Positions 1-7,707 of a stretch of 35,385 bases of DNA are shown here, one piece after another. Source of the stretch: Candidatus Sarmatiella mevalonica. Lineage in GTDB: Bacteria > Pseudomonadota > Alphaproteobacteria > Rickettsiales > Rickettsiaceae. Location: the NCBI RefSeq assembly GCF_016751895.1, contig NZ_JACVVM010000004.1, positions 1 to 35,385 of the forward strand, given 5' to 3'. The stretch's first letter is position 1, and the number at the start of each line of letters is the position of its first letter. The notes under the pieces are model-generated. The model saw only the letters and a program-made list of their open reading frames with translations, was not told where the DNA came from and did no database searches. A program made the position numbers and the translations under genes.

Positions 1-132
1 AACTCGCTCATGATGAGCAAATGCGAGGAGTATACGAAGCACAGAGCCGCAGCGTACATGAAGTACGTGAGGACTTGCGCATCGACAGCGTCGCCACAGT
101 TGCCATCAGGAGTAGAGTTAGAAAAGAGGTCT
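1..132 (+). repeat. Palindromic repeat, copy a (cut by window start)
   Basis: This stretch aligns without gaps to 34568-34699, with only a handful of substitutions. It begins inside the repeat, so about 13 bases of its left end are missing. It ends with GAAAAGAGGTCTAAT, the conserved right terminus. It lies about 155 bp beyond the 3' end of hemW. The frame used by the mtaB copy is open through this copy until TAA just after the end. Positions 133-286 hold nothing I can recognise. Confidence 0.9.
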
Positions 133-286
133 AATAATCACGAACAACCTTCTTCACCCCTCGCATTGGCTAATTGTTAATTAAATACCTACGCAAGAGA
201 TCTACTCAAATTTCAACTTAATTTACTATATATAGTAAGAGCATATAATTGCGCCCAAGCGCTATGTCAGAGCTCCGCTTTCTGTT

Positions 287-1444
287 TTACGCATGCAATA
301 AAGAATTAAGTATATAGGAATATAATAAAACACCAGAGTCTGTAAGATACATACTCACCTCATCTAATTTTAACAAACCATCTTGCACAAAAGACCTAAC
401 CTTCTTCTCATCAAGCATACTTTCCAAACTCACTCCAATCTTGCGCAAAAATTCGCCTCTCTCAATACCATCCCTTAATCTCAATCCCATCATTATCATC
501 TCCATACCTCGCTGCTCCTGGCTAAGCTGCTCATCAACATCCAGGCCATGCCACGTTTGCTCTACAGATTCAATCCATTTGCTTGGCGTTTTATGCATAG
601 CCATAGCCCTAGCCCCAATTCTACTATGAGCGCCAGGCCCCAAACCCAAATAACTCCCATATCTCCAATAATGCAAATTATGAGCGCATTCTTGGGATGG
701 TTTGGCAAAATTAGAAATCTCATATCTATCATAACCCGCTTGCTTGAGTCTATGCATTGTATGAGTATACATTTGCGCTAACGCTTCCTCCTGAGGTAGT
801 ATGATGCGACCTTGCTGCAATAGCTTAGCAAAACCAGTGCCAGTTTCAATTGTTAACATATAAAGAGATAGATGTGAGCAATTTAGCGCCAAATACTCCT
901 CTAGCTCTTCACGCCACTGTTCAAGCGATTGGTCCATTAGACCATATATCACATCAAAAGATACGCGATCAAATATTTCCTTAGCACTTCTCACCGCTTC
1001 TAATGCACAGGCGGCGCTATGATTGCGTCCTAGTTTGTGCAAATTGTCATCATTCAAAGATTGTAGGCCTATCGAAACCCTGTTAATACCATATTTACTA
1101 AAACTTTCAAACTTTTGATATTCAAATGAAGTAGGGTTCACCTCGATACTAATTTCTGTTTCTCTACTTACAGAAGTATTCTGAAACAAAAAAAGCAGAA
1201 TGGCATTTAATATTTCTAATGGCATTAATGATGGCGTACCACCACCGAAAAAAATTGATTTTATTCTTTGATCTTGAATGAGAGGTAAGAAATATTGTAA
1301 TTGCGATAAATAGGCCAATTTCCATCTATGAATATCTATATCATTTTTAAGTACGTATGAGTTAAAGTCGCAATAAGGGCATTTAGATGCGCAAAATGGC
1401 CAATGGATGTAAATTGTAATAGCAGATTCTTGCGATTGATTCAT
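287..1444 (-). CDS. hemW: HemW-like radical SAM heme chaperone
   Basis: This 385-residue protein belongs to the HemN/HemW radical SAM family. The [4Fe-4S] cysteines are C18, C22 and C25 in FCASKCPYCDF. The residue pair after C25 is DF, as in HemW; coproporphyrinogen oxidase HemN has another cysteine there. FFGGGTPSL and the IEVNPTS strand are standard SAM-binding features, and the C-terminal HemN domain is present. HemW is thought to bind and deliver heme rather than make it. The ATG lies 12 bases downstream of the SPOR gene stop, so the two are probably co-transcribed with argS. Length is normal for the family. Confidence 0.93.
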   Translation of the reverse strand: MNQSQESAITIYIHWPFCASKCPYCDFNSYVLKNDIDIHRWKLAYLSQLQYFLPLIQDQRIKSIFFGGGTPSLMPLEILNAILLFLFQNTSVSRETEISIEVNPTSFEYQKFESFSKYGINRVSIGLQSLNDDNLHKLGRNHSAACALEAVRSAKEIFDRVSFDVIYGLMDQSLEQWREELEEYLALNCSHLSLYMLTIETGTGFAKLLQQGRIILPQEEALAQMYTHTMHRLKQAGYDRYEISNFAKPSQECAHNLHYWRYGSYLGLGPGAHSRIGARAMAMHKTPSKWIESVEQTWHGLDVDEQLSQEQRGMEMIMMGLRLRDGIERGEFLRKIGVSLESMLDEKKVRSFVQDGLLKLDEVSMYLTDSGVLLYSYILNSLLHA

Positions 1445-1456
1445 TGATTATATGAG

Positions 1457-2182
1457 CTATTTTCCACCCCCTTCTTCCACACCAAGCATCTGATTGCGCA
1501 GCACAGCATCTTCCACTACAAAACAGCTGTTACCATCAGCAGTAATTCTTGCGCATAAATCATTAGCATCTTTGAGCTCTCTATAAGGCCCTACTAGAAT
1601 TGCATAAAATATCCTGTGCTTTTTAAGTACTTTATGTATTTTAAACAAATCATCTTTTAATTCATAAAGTTTACTCATCCGCTCAAACAATGCACGTCCA
1701 TTTTCTATAGACACTACATATCCAATATTTATGTAATATAAACCTAAATCTAAATGAGTAATGAATATCTTATCTTCGTTTAAATTCTTCTTGATGATTC
1801 TATCTAAACCTAGCGCCTCATCGTCTTCTTTGGCATTTTGCTGAAAAGACTCTAAAATATCATTTCTCTCCGACAATTGACCAAAGCTATCTTGATTGAA
1901 GTTGTCTGATATTTTAGATGATTTTTTATTATTAGTCCAAATAATATTAAGTTTTCTATTTTTAGCTAACTGTGAATACAAAATACTCTCATGTGGCGCA
2001 AAAGATTGATGCGCCTCAGGAGACTCTTGCTGTTGTTTTGTTGGTTTTGATTTAAACTCTACATACTGCGGCTGCAGGTGCGGCGTGATTGAATTGTTGT
2101 GCACCCAAAACACACTAATAATAACAATCACAAGCAAAAGCGTGTGTTTTTTATATTGCGTTATCTTTTGATTAAGCATCAC
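1457..2182 (-). CDS. Membrane-anchored SPOR-domain protein
   Basis: This 241-residue protein starts with a short basic tail and one membrane segment at about residues 14-28, placing the rest in the periplasm. The middle (about 35-135) is polar and low in complexity. The C-terminal part (about 145-225) reads as a SPOR-like repeat: YYINIGYV, then RALFERMSKL, then YAILVGPYRELKDA and a final CFVVED strand. SPOR domains bind denuded glycan at division sites, so a role in envelope or septum is likely, but the gene is not a recognised FtsN. Its start overlaps the argS stop by four bases (ATGA), which suggests translational coupling. Confidence 0.75.
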   Translation of the reverse strand: MMLNQKITQYKKHTLLLVIVIISVFWVHNNSITPHLQPQYVEFKSKPTKQQQESPEAHQSFAPHESILYSQLAKNRKLNIIWTNNKKSSKISDNFNQDSFGQLSERNDILESFQQNAKEDDEALGLDRIIKKNLNEDKIFITHLDLGLYYINIGYVVSIENGRALFERMSKLYELKDDLFKIHKVLKKHRIFYAILVGPYRELKDANDLCARITADGNSCFVVEDAVLRNQMLGVEEGGGK

Positions 2183-3948
2183 ATTGATTGCATAGCTTGT
2201 ACGCCTATAATGGAGAAGATTTGCAATAAAACTTTTTGCACAGCGCGCGCTAAGCCAACCCTAGCATTCGTAAGTTCTAAGTTTTGTGGCACAATAAATT
2301 TATAACTTACTCCTTCATCGTTTTCATTCCACAATGCATGAAATTTTGATGCAAGTTGTATTGCGTAAAATACTACGCGATGCACTTCGAATGAAGATGC
2401 TGAGCTTTCTAATACCTTTTGCCAAAAAGCTATAAATCTAGCCAGATCTATCTCAGATTCTTGCGTAAGCAGAGCGAAGTTTGAATGATCTTGAACATCC
2501 AATCCATTTTCCTGCGCTTTTCTTATAATCGAATTAATCCTCACATTAGCATATTGTACATAAAATGCTGGGTTTTCTTTCGATTGCTCTACTACTTTTT
2601 CTAGATCAAAATCAAGCAAGGCATCGTTTTTGCGAGTGAGCATAATAAACTTAATCACATTAGGATCCACAACATCCAACGCATCCTGTGCAGCGGCAAA
2701 GTTACCAGATCTCTTAGACATTTTTACTGGTACTCCATGCTTCATAAGGTTTACCATCTGACACACTTTCACCTCTACACTCACATCCTGGTTAAAAGCT
2801 TTACACACCGCATTAAGCCTCTTAACATAGCCTATATGATCAGCACCTAAAATAAAAATTAAGTAGTTAAATCCTCTATCGATCTTATCTTTAATATAAG
2901 CGCACTCTGCCGCGAAATAAGTCCATGATCCGTCCGATTTTACCAAGGCCCTATCTTGATCGTCACCAAATTGCGTGGCTTTAAACAAAATTTGCGCACG
3001 CTCCTCCCATGGAGCATTGCTAGCTAAATCTTTAGGTCTAGGCAAAACTCCTTCGTATATTAAATTCATACGCCTTAGCTCTTCTAGCACTTTAGTGATG
3101 GCACCAGCGCTATGCAGGCTTGACTCAGAAAAAAATAAATCATGCTCTACTTCTAACTGCTGTAAATCGCTTTTGATGATTTTCATCATATAATCTAGCG
3201 CAAAATCGCGCACTATTTTATTGCAAGCCTCATCATGCTGATTAAGCCGAGGGTTTAATTGATATAGCTGTTGCGCGGCATCTATTAGATATTGCCCTGG
3301 ATACAACCCATCTGGAATAGGGGTATTAGCACCATGCGCCACGTTGTTATATCTAATCCATAAACTCTGGGTTAGCGTGTCTATTTGCGCTCCTGCATCG
3401 TTTATATAATATTCTCTTGTTACATTTAGATTGCAATATTTGAGTAGATTTGCCAAAGCATTGCCATATACCGCACCTCGCACATGCCCTATATGCAACG
3501 GGCCGGTTGGGTTAGCTGATACATATTCTAAATTTATTTTTTTAGAATCATTTAATTCTTTATTAGCAATTAAATCTACGGTTAACTTGTCTTTTGTTAA
3601 AATATTAGCAATACTGCAACGCCATACACTAGGGTCTAGATAAAAATTGATAAAACCAGGACTGATAATCTCAATTTCCTTAACAAAGGGTTGTTTTATT
3701 TTATCTTTAATTTGGTTAGCTAGCTCCATCGGGTTGCGTTTCAACATCTTAGCTAGAATCATCGCGGCGTTTGTCGCTAAATCTGCTTTGGTTTGATTAC
3801 CTGGAGGAATTTCGATTGAAATAGCGGGCAATATCCGTCTTAACTCCCTCTCTTGCATGCTTGATATGCTTGTTTTGCATATCTCAATTACCGCATCGTT
3901 AATTATATTTTTGAAATTTATAAAAATATTGTCAAAAAAGTGCATCAA
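2179..3948 (-). CDS. argS: Arginyl-tRNA synthetase
   Basis: This 589-residue class I synthetase charges tRNA-Arg. The N-terminal Add-1 domain covers about residues 1-105. The HIGH motif is intact at 152-155 within NPTGPLHIGHVRGA, and the KMSKR loop reads VKMSKRSGNF. The C-terminal DALR anticodon-binding domain is present (FYVQYANVRINSI through to the end). The length matches bacterial ArgS. It is first of three overlapping or tightly spaced minus-strand genes (argS, SPOR protein, hemW). Either of two adjacent ATGs could be the start. Upstream it diverges from the Fe-S carrier gene across an AT-rich gap of about 80 bp that must hold both promoters. Confidence 0.97.
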   Translation of the reverse strand: MMHFFDNIFINFKNIINDAVIEICKTSISSMQERELRRILPAISIEIPPGNQTKADLATNAAMILAKMLKRNPMELANQIKDKIKQPFVKEIEIISPGFINFYLDPSVWRCSIANILTKDKLTVDLIANKELNDSKKINLEYVSANPTGPLHIGHVRGAVYGNALANLLKYCNLNVTREYYINDAGAQIDTLTQSLWIRYNNVAHGANTPIPDGLYPGQYLIDAAQQLYQLNPRLNQHDEACNKIVRDFALDYMMKIIKSDLQQLEVEHDLFFSESSLHSAGAITKVLEELRRMNLIYEGVLPRPKDLASNAPWEERAQILFKATQFGDDQDRALVKSDGSWTYFAAECAYIKDKIDRGFNYLIFILGADHIGYVKRLNAVCKAFNQDVSVEVKVCQMVNLMKHGVPVKMSKRSGNFAAAQDALDVVDPNVIKFIMLTRKNDALLDFDLEKVVEQSKENPAFYVQYANVRINSIIRKAQENGLDVQDHSNFALLTQESEIDLARFIAFWQKVLESSASSFEVHRVVFYAIQLASKFHALWNENDEGVSYKFIVPQNLELTNARVGLARAVQKVLLQIFSIIGVQAMQSM

Positions 3949-4029
3949 TATCTAAAAGAACTGTAAATTTAATAGGTTATGTGCTATATTATATAGTACT
4001 TATGGTGTAAAATGAAGTGGAGTGGGTTT

Positions 4030-4356
4030 ATGGATATTTCTAGTGCAGCAATAGAGCGCATTAAACAGCTTAATGCGCAGAGGGGCTATGAAAGAATGCT
4101 GCGCGTTGCAGTAGATGCTGGCGGGTGTTCTGGGTTGCAATATTCATATGAATTTGTTAAAACCTCTAATGCGGATGATGAAATAATAGAAAGGGATGGC
4201 GTGAAACTAGCGCTAGATCCAATATCCAAGGAGTATCTGGTAAATTGCACTCTGAATTTTGTTTCAGAATTAGGCAGTAGTTATTTTAGTATAGATAATC
4301 CGCGCGCTACCAAAAGATGTGGCTGCGGCCAATCCTTCGATATGGTTTCGCCTTAA
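4030..4356 (+). CDS. erpA: A-type iron-sulfur carrier (ErpA/IscA family)
   Basis: This is an HesB/IscA-type scaffold that passes Fe-S clusters to apo-proteins. The three invariant cysteines are in GGCSG near the N-terminus and CGCGQSF at the C-terminus. I chose the ATG at 4030, giving 108 residues, because GGAG sits seven bases upstream; an in-frame ATG at 4012 would add six residues. The gene stands alone and is not in an isc or suf cluster. ErpA and IscA are hard to separate by eye, so the symbol is tentative. Frataxin (26329-26691) and nuoE in this window belong to the same Fe-S economy. Confidence 0.85.
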   Translation: MDISSAAIERIKQLNAQRGYERMLRVAVDAGGCSGLQYSYEFVKTSNADDEIIERDGVKLALDPISKEYLVNCTLNFVSELGSSYFSIDNPRATKRCGCGQSFDMVSP

Positions 4357-4431
4357 AAGTCATTTACTAGATAAAGCGCAATATGGTTCAAACAAAACGC
4401 ATATGAAATGTAATTTTTTATGACTCTTTAG

Positions 4432-5037
4432 CTATATATCAGTATAACTGCTAAGTTTCTGCGTATGATCTAAAATATCACCGACTAGTTTCGACTCTTG
4501 CTCAAGTGCTTTGAATACTTGGGGAAACCATGGCGTATACGTGCTAGGATCTTTTTGTAGGGATTGACGCACCTGAGTAAATGATTGCCATTGATATTCC
4601 ATAATTTCATCGGGATTCGGTTTAGGTTCTTGATTTGCGGGCATTAAACCAATTAATACATGATTCGCTTCGTTTTCCCACATATTGTCACCAACTTGAG
4701 CTGTGTATTGAAAAAATGAAAATTGCATGAGATCAATATGCAATCCAAATTCCTCAAATAGCCTGCGCTTTGCCGCAATTATCACCTCCTCTCGCACTCT
4801 TGGATGACCGCAACAGGTGTTAGTCCATAAACCTGGAGTATGATATTTATTCATTGCTCTACGCTGCATGAGTATTTCCATACCATCTTGCTCGTATACT
4901 GCACCTATTTTGCGCAAAATTGCTATGGAGAAAGAAAGATGTAGCAAGCGCTGCGCGTGTGCTTTTATTTTTTCTTCTGCACCAATGGGTTGGTATGTAC
5001 TATTTACTAACACCACATATTCCTTTTTATGGGTCAT
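4432..5037 (-). CDS. idi: Isopentenyl-diphosphate delta-isomerase, type I
   Basis: This 201-residue enzyme interconverts IPP and DMAPP, feeding polyprenyl, quinone and tRNA-modification pathways. It is the Nudix-type (type I) enzyme: WTNTCCGHP holds the catalytic cysteine (C75 or C76) and a metal-binding histidine, and RRLFEEFG is the degenerate Nudix helix. The metal-site glutamates fall in the MWENEANHVLIG region. Many Rickettsia are annotated with the unrelated flavin-dependent type II enzyme, so a type I copy is a useful lineage marker. The gene is monocistronic. About 75 bp upstream lies a repeat interrupted by a MITE. Confidence 0.92.
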   Translation of the reverse strand: MTHKKEYVVLVNSTYQPIGAEEKIKAHAQRLLHLSFSIAILRKIGAVYEQDGMEILMQRRAMNKYHTPGLWTNTCCGHPRVREEVIIAAKRRLFEEFGLHIDLMQFSFFQYTAQVGDNMWENEANHVLIGLMPANQEPKPNPDEIMEYQWQSFTQVRQSLQKDPSTYTPWFPQVFKALEQESKLVGDILDHTQKLSSYTDI

Positions 5038-5114
5038 AACTAGACAGGCCTCAAATTGTATTGATGGATAATATTTTTCTCTCTTTCATAAAACACAGTG
5101 GAAGAGTAGTAACA

Positions 5115-5412
5115 TACCTCTTGTGCAAACTCTATTCCTGATGGCAACTACATATAGTAATTTAGGTTGAATTAGATATTTTAAATAATTTAGATACTTG
5201 GTCATAACTATTCCAAGCTTCTAATATATTGTACTACTTTTTCTCTTAAATCATTACTATAGCTTTTTGTCATTTTTCCTTTCATTATAACGAAAAATTA
5301 TATCTAATTCAACCTAAATTACTATACATCAGCGTCGATGCTTAAACCTTTACTTCAGTACGTTCAAAGTGCTGCACTTTCATTTGATCCATGTATTTAC
5401 TCATCATTGATA
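5115..5412 (-). repeat. Palindromic repeat, copy b, degenerate and split by a MITE
   Basis: The left arm (5115-5152) reads ACCTCTTGTGCAAACTCTATTCCTGATGGCAACT and matches the reverse complement of the repeat at 34555-34699. The right arm resumes at 5327 with CATCAGCGTCGATGC and can be followed, with growing divergence, through TTTACTTCAGTACG and CTGCACTTT to TTTACTCATCATTGA near 5412. Removing the MITE and one TA target copy restores a continuous repeat. This is the most decayed long copy in the window. Confidence 0.72.
5155..5324 (-). mobile_element. IS630-derived MITE (170 bp)
   Basis: Both termini carry the same inverted repeat as the IS630 copies at 24276-25169 and 32652-33568 (TAGTAATTTAGGTTGAATTAG). 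Flanking TA dinucleotides at 5153-5154 and 5325-5326 fit the TA target duplication of the IS630/Tc1 group. Inside remains only the start of the first transposase ORF, about 37 codons on the minus strand. The large internal deletion joins the two ends at a shared TTTTAAA, suggesting a microhomology event. It has no transposase of its own and could only move in trans. Confidence 0.88.
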
Positions 5413-5788
5413 GTACTAACCCTGAGTACCTAAATACTTGCCATCACATATGTCTTGTGTATGTCTTCGTTACATATGTTTTTCTCCATCTATCCAGAAT
5501 TTATTGTTATTTTTTACTATAGATTAGCTTGTTCTTCAAATTCTTGCAACCACCTTTTTGCAAAGTTCGTGTCATATAGGATAGTTAACAACTATTTGTT
5601 TGGTTAGGCAAGAAGTTTAAGACATGAGTAATAAGTGATATAAATTAAACATATGACAGATTTTTTTCATGATTTAATTTCAAGCTATTGCGCCTATCGA
5701 ATGAAATAAACTGCCGTAGATATACAGGGTTACAATCCTGTATTTTACATGTTATTTATATTTTCTGATCTATTATTATTTTTTTAGA
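5413..5788. other. AT-rich intergenic stretch
   Basis: I see no convincing gene here. One small hairpin is visible: ATACAGG at 5722-5728 pairs with CCTGTAT at 5737-5743 around an eight-base loop, followed by a short T run. It could be a weak terminator or a chance palindrome. The rest looks like decayed sequence. Confidence 0.4.
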
Positions 5789-5932
5789 ATGAAAGGTAGT
5801 GATTTTGGTGGCGCATTGAATCAGACGGCGGCTTTTGAGCGTAGAAACGACCCGTTCTACTCTAATATGCCAAGTGATCCAAACGCAGCTATGCGTTACT
5901 GCACAACGCACCGCTATCGCGATTTACCATAA
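5789..5932 (+). CDS. Possible 47-residue protein of unknown function
   Basis: An ATG-to-TAA reading frame encodes 47 residues, starting MKGSDFGGALNQTAAFERR and ending THRYRDLP. Its base composition is visibly richer in GC than the AT-rich DNA just upstream, and its residue mix is soluble and charged with no membrane segment. There is no clear Shine-Dalgarno sequence before the ATG. The overlapping frame from 5835 is also open, so coding is uncertain. I do not recognise the product. It could instead be the last piece of a decayed gene or part of a structured RNA. Confidence 0.3.
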   Translation: MKGSDFGGALNQTAAFERRNDPFYSNMPSDPNAAMRYCTTHRYRDLP

Positions 5933-6128
5933 ATTTTGCGCACCCCACTCCTTGTGCCTATTAGAGCAATTAGCCTATATCAGTATTTATAGCATAATAG
6001 GTCCAAAAAAACCCTCCCGGCACGTGTTCAGCGATGCATAGTTGGCATGTGCGGGGTTGGTTATTCGCTAAACACAAAAAACAGTATCAAGCTCATTCGC
6101 TTAACGCAATTAGCTTAGTACAATTAAC
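5933..6128. other. Intergenic region with an imperfect hairpin
   Basis: Between the small ORF and the mtaB stop, CCCGGCACGTG near 6017 can pair imperfectly with CATGTGCGGGG near 6047-6057. It may act as a terminator for transcripts arriving from either side, but there is no strong T tract. No gene is supported here. Confidence 0.3.
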
Positions 6129-7595
6129 CTAGCACAATTCGCCCAGCATTAAATTGCCGCGATATCCAGCCAGCCTCACCCTTGCAATATCAGACCTCTT
6201 TCTTGGCTCTACTCCCGATGGTAACTGCGTTTCGTATGCTCCTTGTATTTGCTCATCGTGAGCGAGTTCGGAAAGAGGTTTATTATTCGCAGTTCCGCGC
6301 CACACCCCCCGCACCTCCTCGCCATCTTCTAGCTGAACTTTAATGAAATTTTCACATCTCCCAACATTCCCACCTTCCATTAATACATCAACAGTCTTGC
6401 CAACATAAGATGCAAACAGCAGCTTTAATTGCTCATTACCCTGGGCACGCAGCAGCTTTGCGCGTTTCTTACGAATTTCCATAGCAATTTGAGGCATGCT
6501 AGCTGCAGGAGTGCCTGTGCGTACAGAATAAGGAAAGACATGCAAGAACTGTAATCCAGCCTCATGAATTAGATTAAAGGTGTTTAAAAACATTTCTTCG
6601 CTCTCCATAGGAAAGCCAGCGATAATATCCGCTCCCAAGGTGGCATCGGGCCTTGCTGCCTTGATATTATAGCAAAAATCTAGAATCTGTTGTCTGTTAT
6701 GCCTCCTCCTCATTAATTGTAAAACATCGTTATCACCCGACTGTAAACTTAAATGAAAATGCGGCATGATTCTTTTTTCGTGCGCCATTAATTCCATTAA
6801 CTCATCGTTAATTTCTGCCACATCTATCGAGGAAAATCTGAGTCTGGACAGGTTAGGCACCAGCTTTAACACTCTACGCGTCATCTGAGCGAGGCTGGGG
6901 CGGGCCGGTAGGTCTAAACCATAGCCAGTAATATCTACACCAGTAAAGACTATCTCCTTGTATCCATTTTGTAGAAGTTTATTAATTTGATCTACTATCA
7001 CGCCAACTGGCACTGACCTACTACGACCCCTAGCATATGGAATAATGCAAAAGCTACACCTATGGTTACAACCATTTTGGATCTGCAGAAAAGCTCTGCT
7101 GCGATTTTCAAAATGCGTTAGCGCCTCTATTGGCGGTATATGCTTCGCTGCAAAGATATTGTTAACCGATATCTTGCTACGATTGATACTAGCGCAATCT
7201 CGCCCATCCTCTTTCTCGCCCCCCTCATCTCGCTCTTGCTGTAAGCTATTCTGCGGCAAATTATTAAGATGTGATGAGTTGCTATGATAATTATCTGCAA
7301 GTAATTTTTCCTGGTTCCCCAAAACCTTACTCACTTCCTCCATATCTGCAAACAACTCAGGTTTAATCTGCGCAGCGCAGCCAGTGACTATAATTTGCGC
7401 ATTCGGTTTTTGCGCCTTAATGCGCCTAATGGCTCTGATAGCCTCTTTTTCTGCATCTTGGGTAACGGCGCAAGTGTTGAAAACAACTATTTGTTGCCCC
7501 TCATGCATCCGCTGTTTTTGTAAATTATCCTTGATGATTTGGCTTTCATAAGTGTTTAATCTACAACCAAAGGTGATAATTTCTACATCATTCAT
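6129..7595 (-). CDS. mtaB: tRNA t6A37 methylthiotransferase with in-frame repeat insertion
   Basis: MtaB is a radical SAM enzyme that converts t6A to ms2t6A at tRNA position 37. The N-terminal UPF0004 domain carries its cluster cysteines at C11 (FGCRLNTYE), C42 and C73. The radical SAM cysteines are C176, C180 and C183 in CNHRCSFCIIP. A C-terminal TRAM-like domain starts near residue 400. Two oddities lengthen it to 488 residues, against a usual 410-440. A hydrophilic, low-complexity linker lies at about 101-141. Residues 439-468 are exactly encoded by a 90-bp palindromic repeat, placed in the TRAM domain between a GVWRG strand and the final RVRLAGY strand. The catalytic core looks intact, so the protein is probably still active. 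Confidence 0.93.
   Translation of the reverse strand: MNDVEIITFGCRLNTYESQIIKDNLQKQRMHEGQQIVVFNTCAVTQDAEKEAIRAIRRIKAQKPNAQIIVTGCAAQIKPELFADMEEVSKVLGNQEKLLADNYHSNSSHLNNLPQNSLQQERDEGGEKEDGRDCASINRSKISVNNIFAAKHIPPIEALTHFENRSRAFLQIQNGCNHRCSFCIIPYARGRSRSVPVGVIVDQINKLLQNGYKEIVFTGVDITGYGLDLPARPSLAQMTRRVLKLVPNLSRLRFSSIDVAEINDELMELMAHEKRIMPHFHLSLQSGDNDVLQLMRRRHNRQQILDFCYNIKAARPDATLGADIIAGFPMESEEMFLNTFNLIHEAGLQFLHVFPYSVRTGTPAASMPQIAMEIRKKRAKLLRAQGNEQLKLLFASYVGKTVDVLMEGGNVGRCENFIKVQLEDGEEVRGVWRGTANNKPLSELAHDEQIQGAYETQLPSGVEPRKRSDIARVRLAGYRGNLMLGELC
6192..6281 (-). repeat. Palindromic repeat, copy c, in frame inside mtaB
   Basis: The copy is 90 bp, exactly 30 codons. On the coding strand it runs from AAACCTCTTTCC to AGAAAGAGGTCT. 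It keeps both inverted ends but lacks about 55 bp of the interior found in the 145-bp copies. The encoded peptide starts KPLSELAHDEQ and ends LPSGVEPRKRS. The interior loss leaves a length divisible by three, so mtaB stays open. Confidence 0.93.
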
Positions 7596-7707
7596 TCAAT
7601 TACTTGTCGTCTAACTACACAGCTTTGCGTGCGGAGGAAAGCTGAGCTTGTTTATACCTTAATTATTTTTCCTATAGGCAGAATTATATTATAAAAGCGG
7701 CCCTAAT

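Noticed and set aside
3950-4030. Sigma-70 type promoter upstream of the Fe-S carrier gene
   Set aside because: TATATT-like boxes occur, but in DNA this rich in A and T I could not separate a true -10/-35 pair from chance.
5789-6060. Possible structured RNA (tmRNA, SRP RNA or RNase P RNA)
   Set aside because: None of the conserved cores that I looked for is present, and the region is better described as a possible small ORF plus a hairpin.
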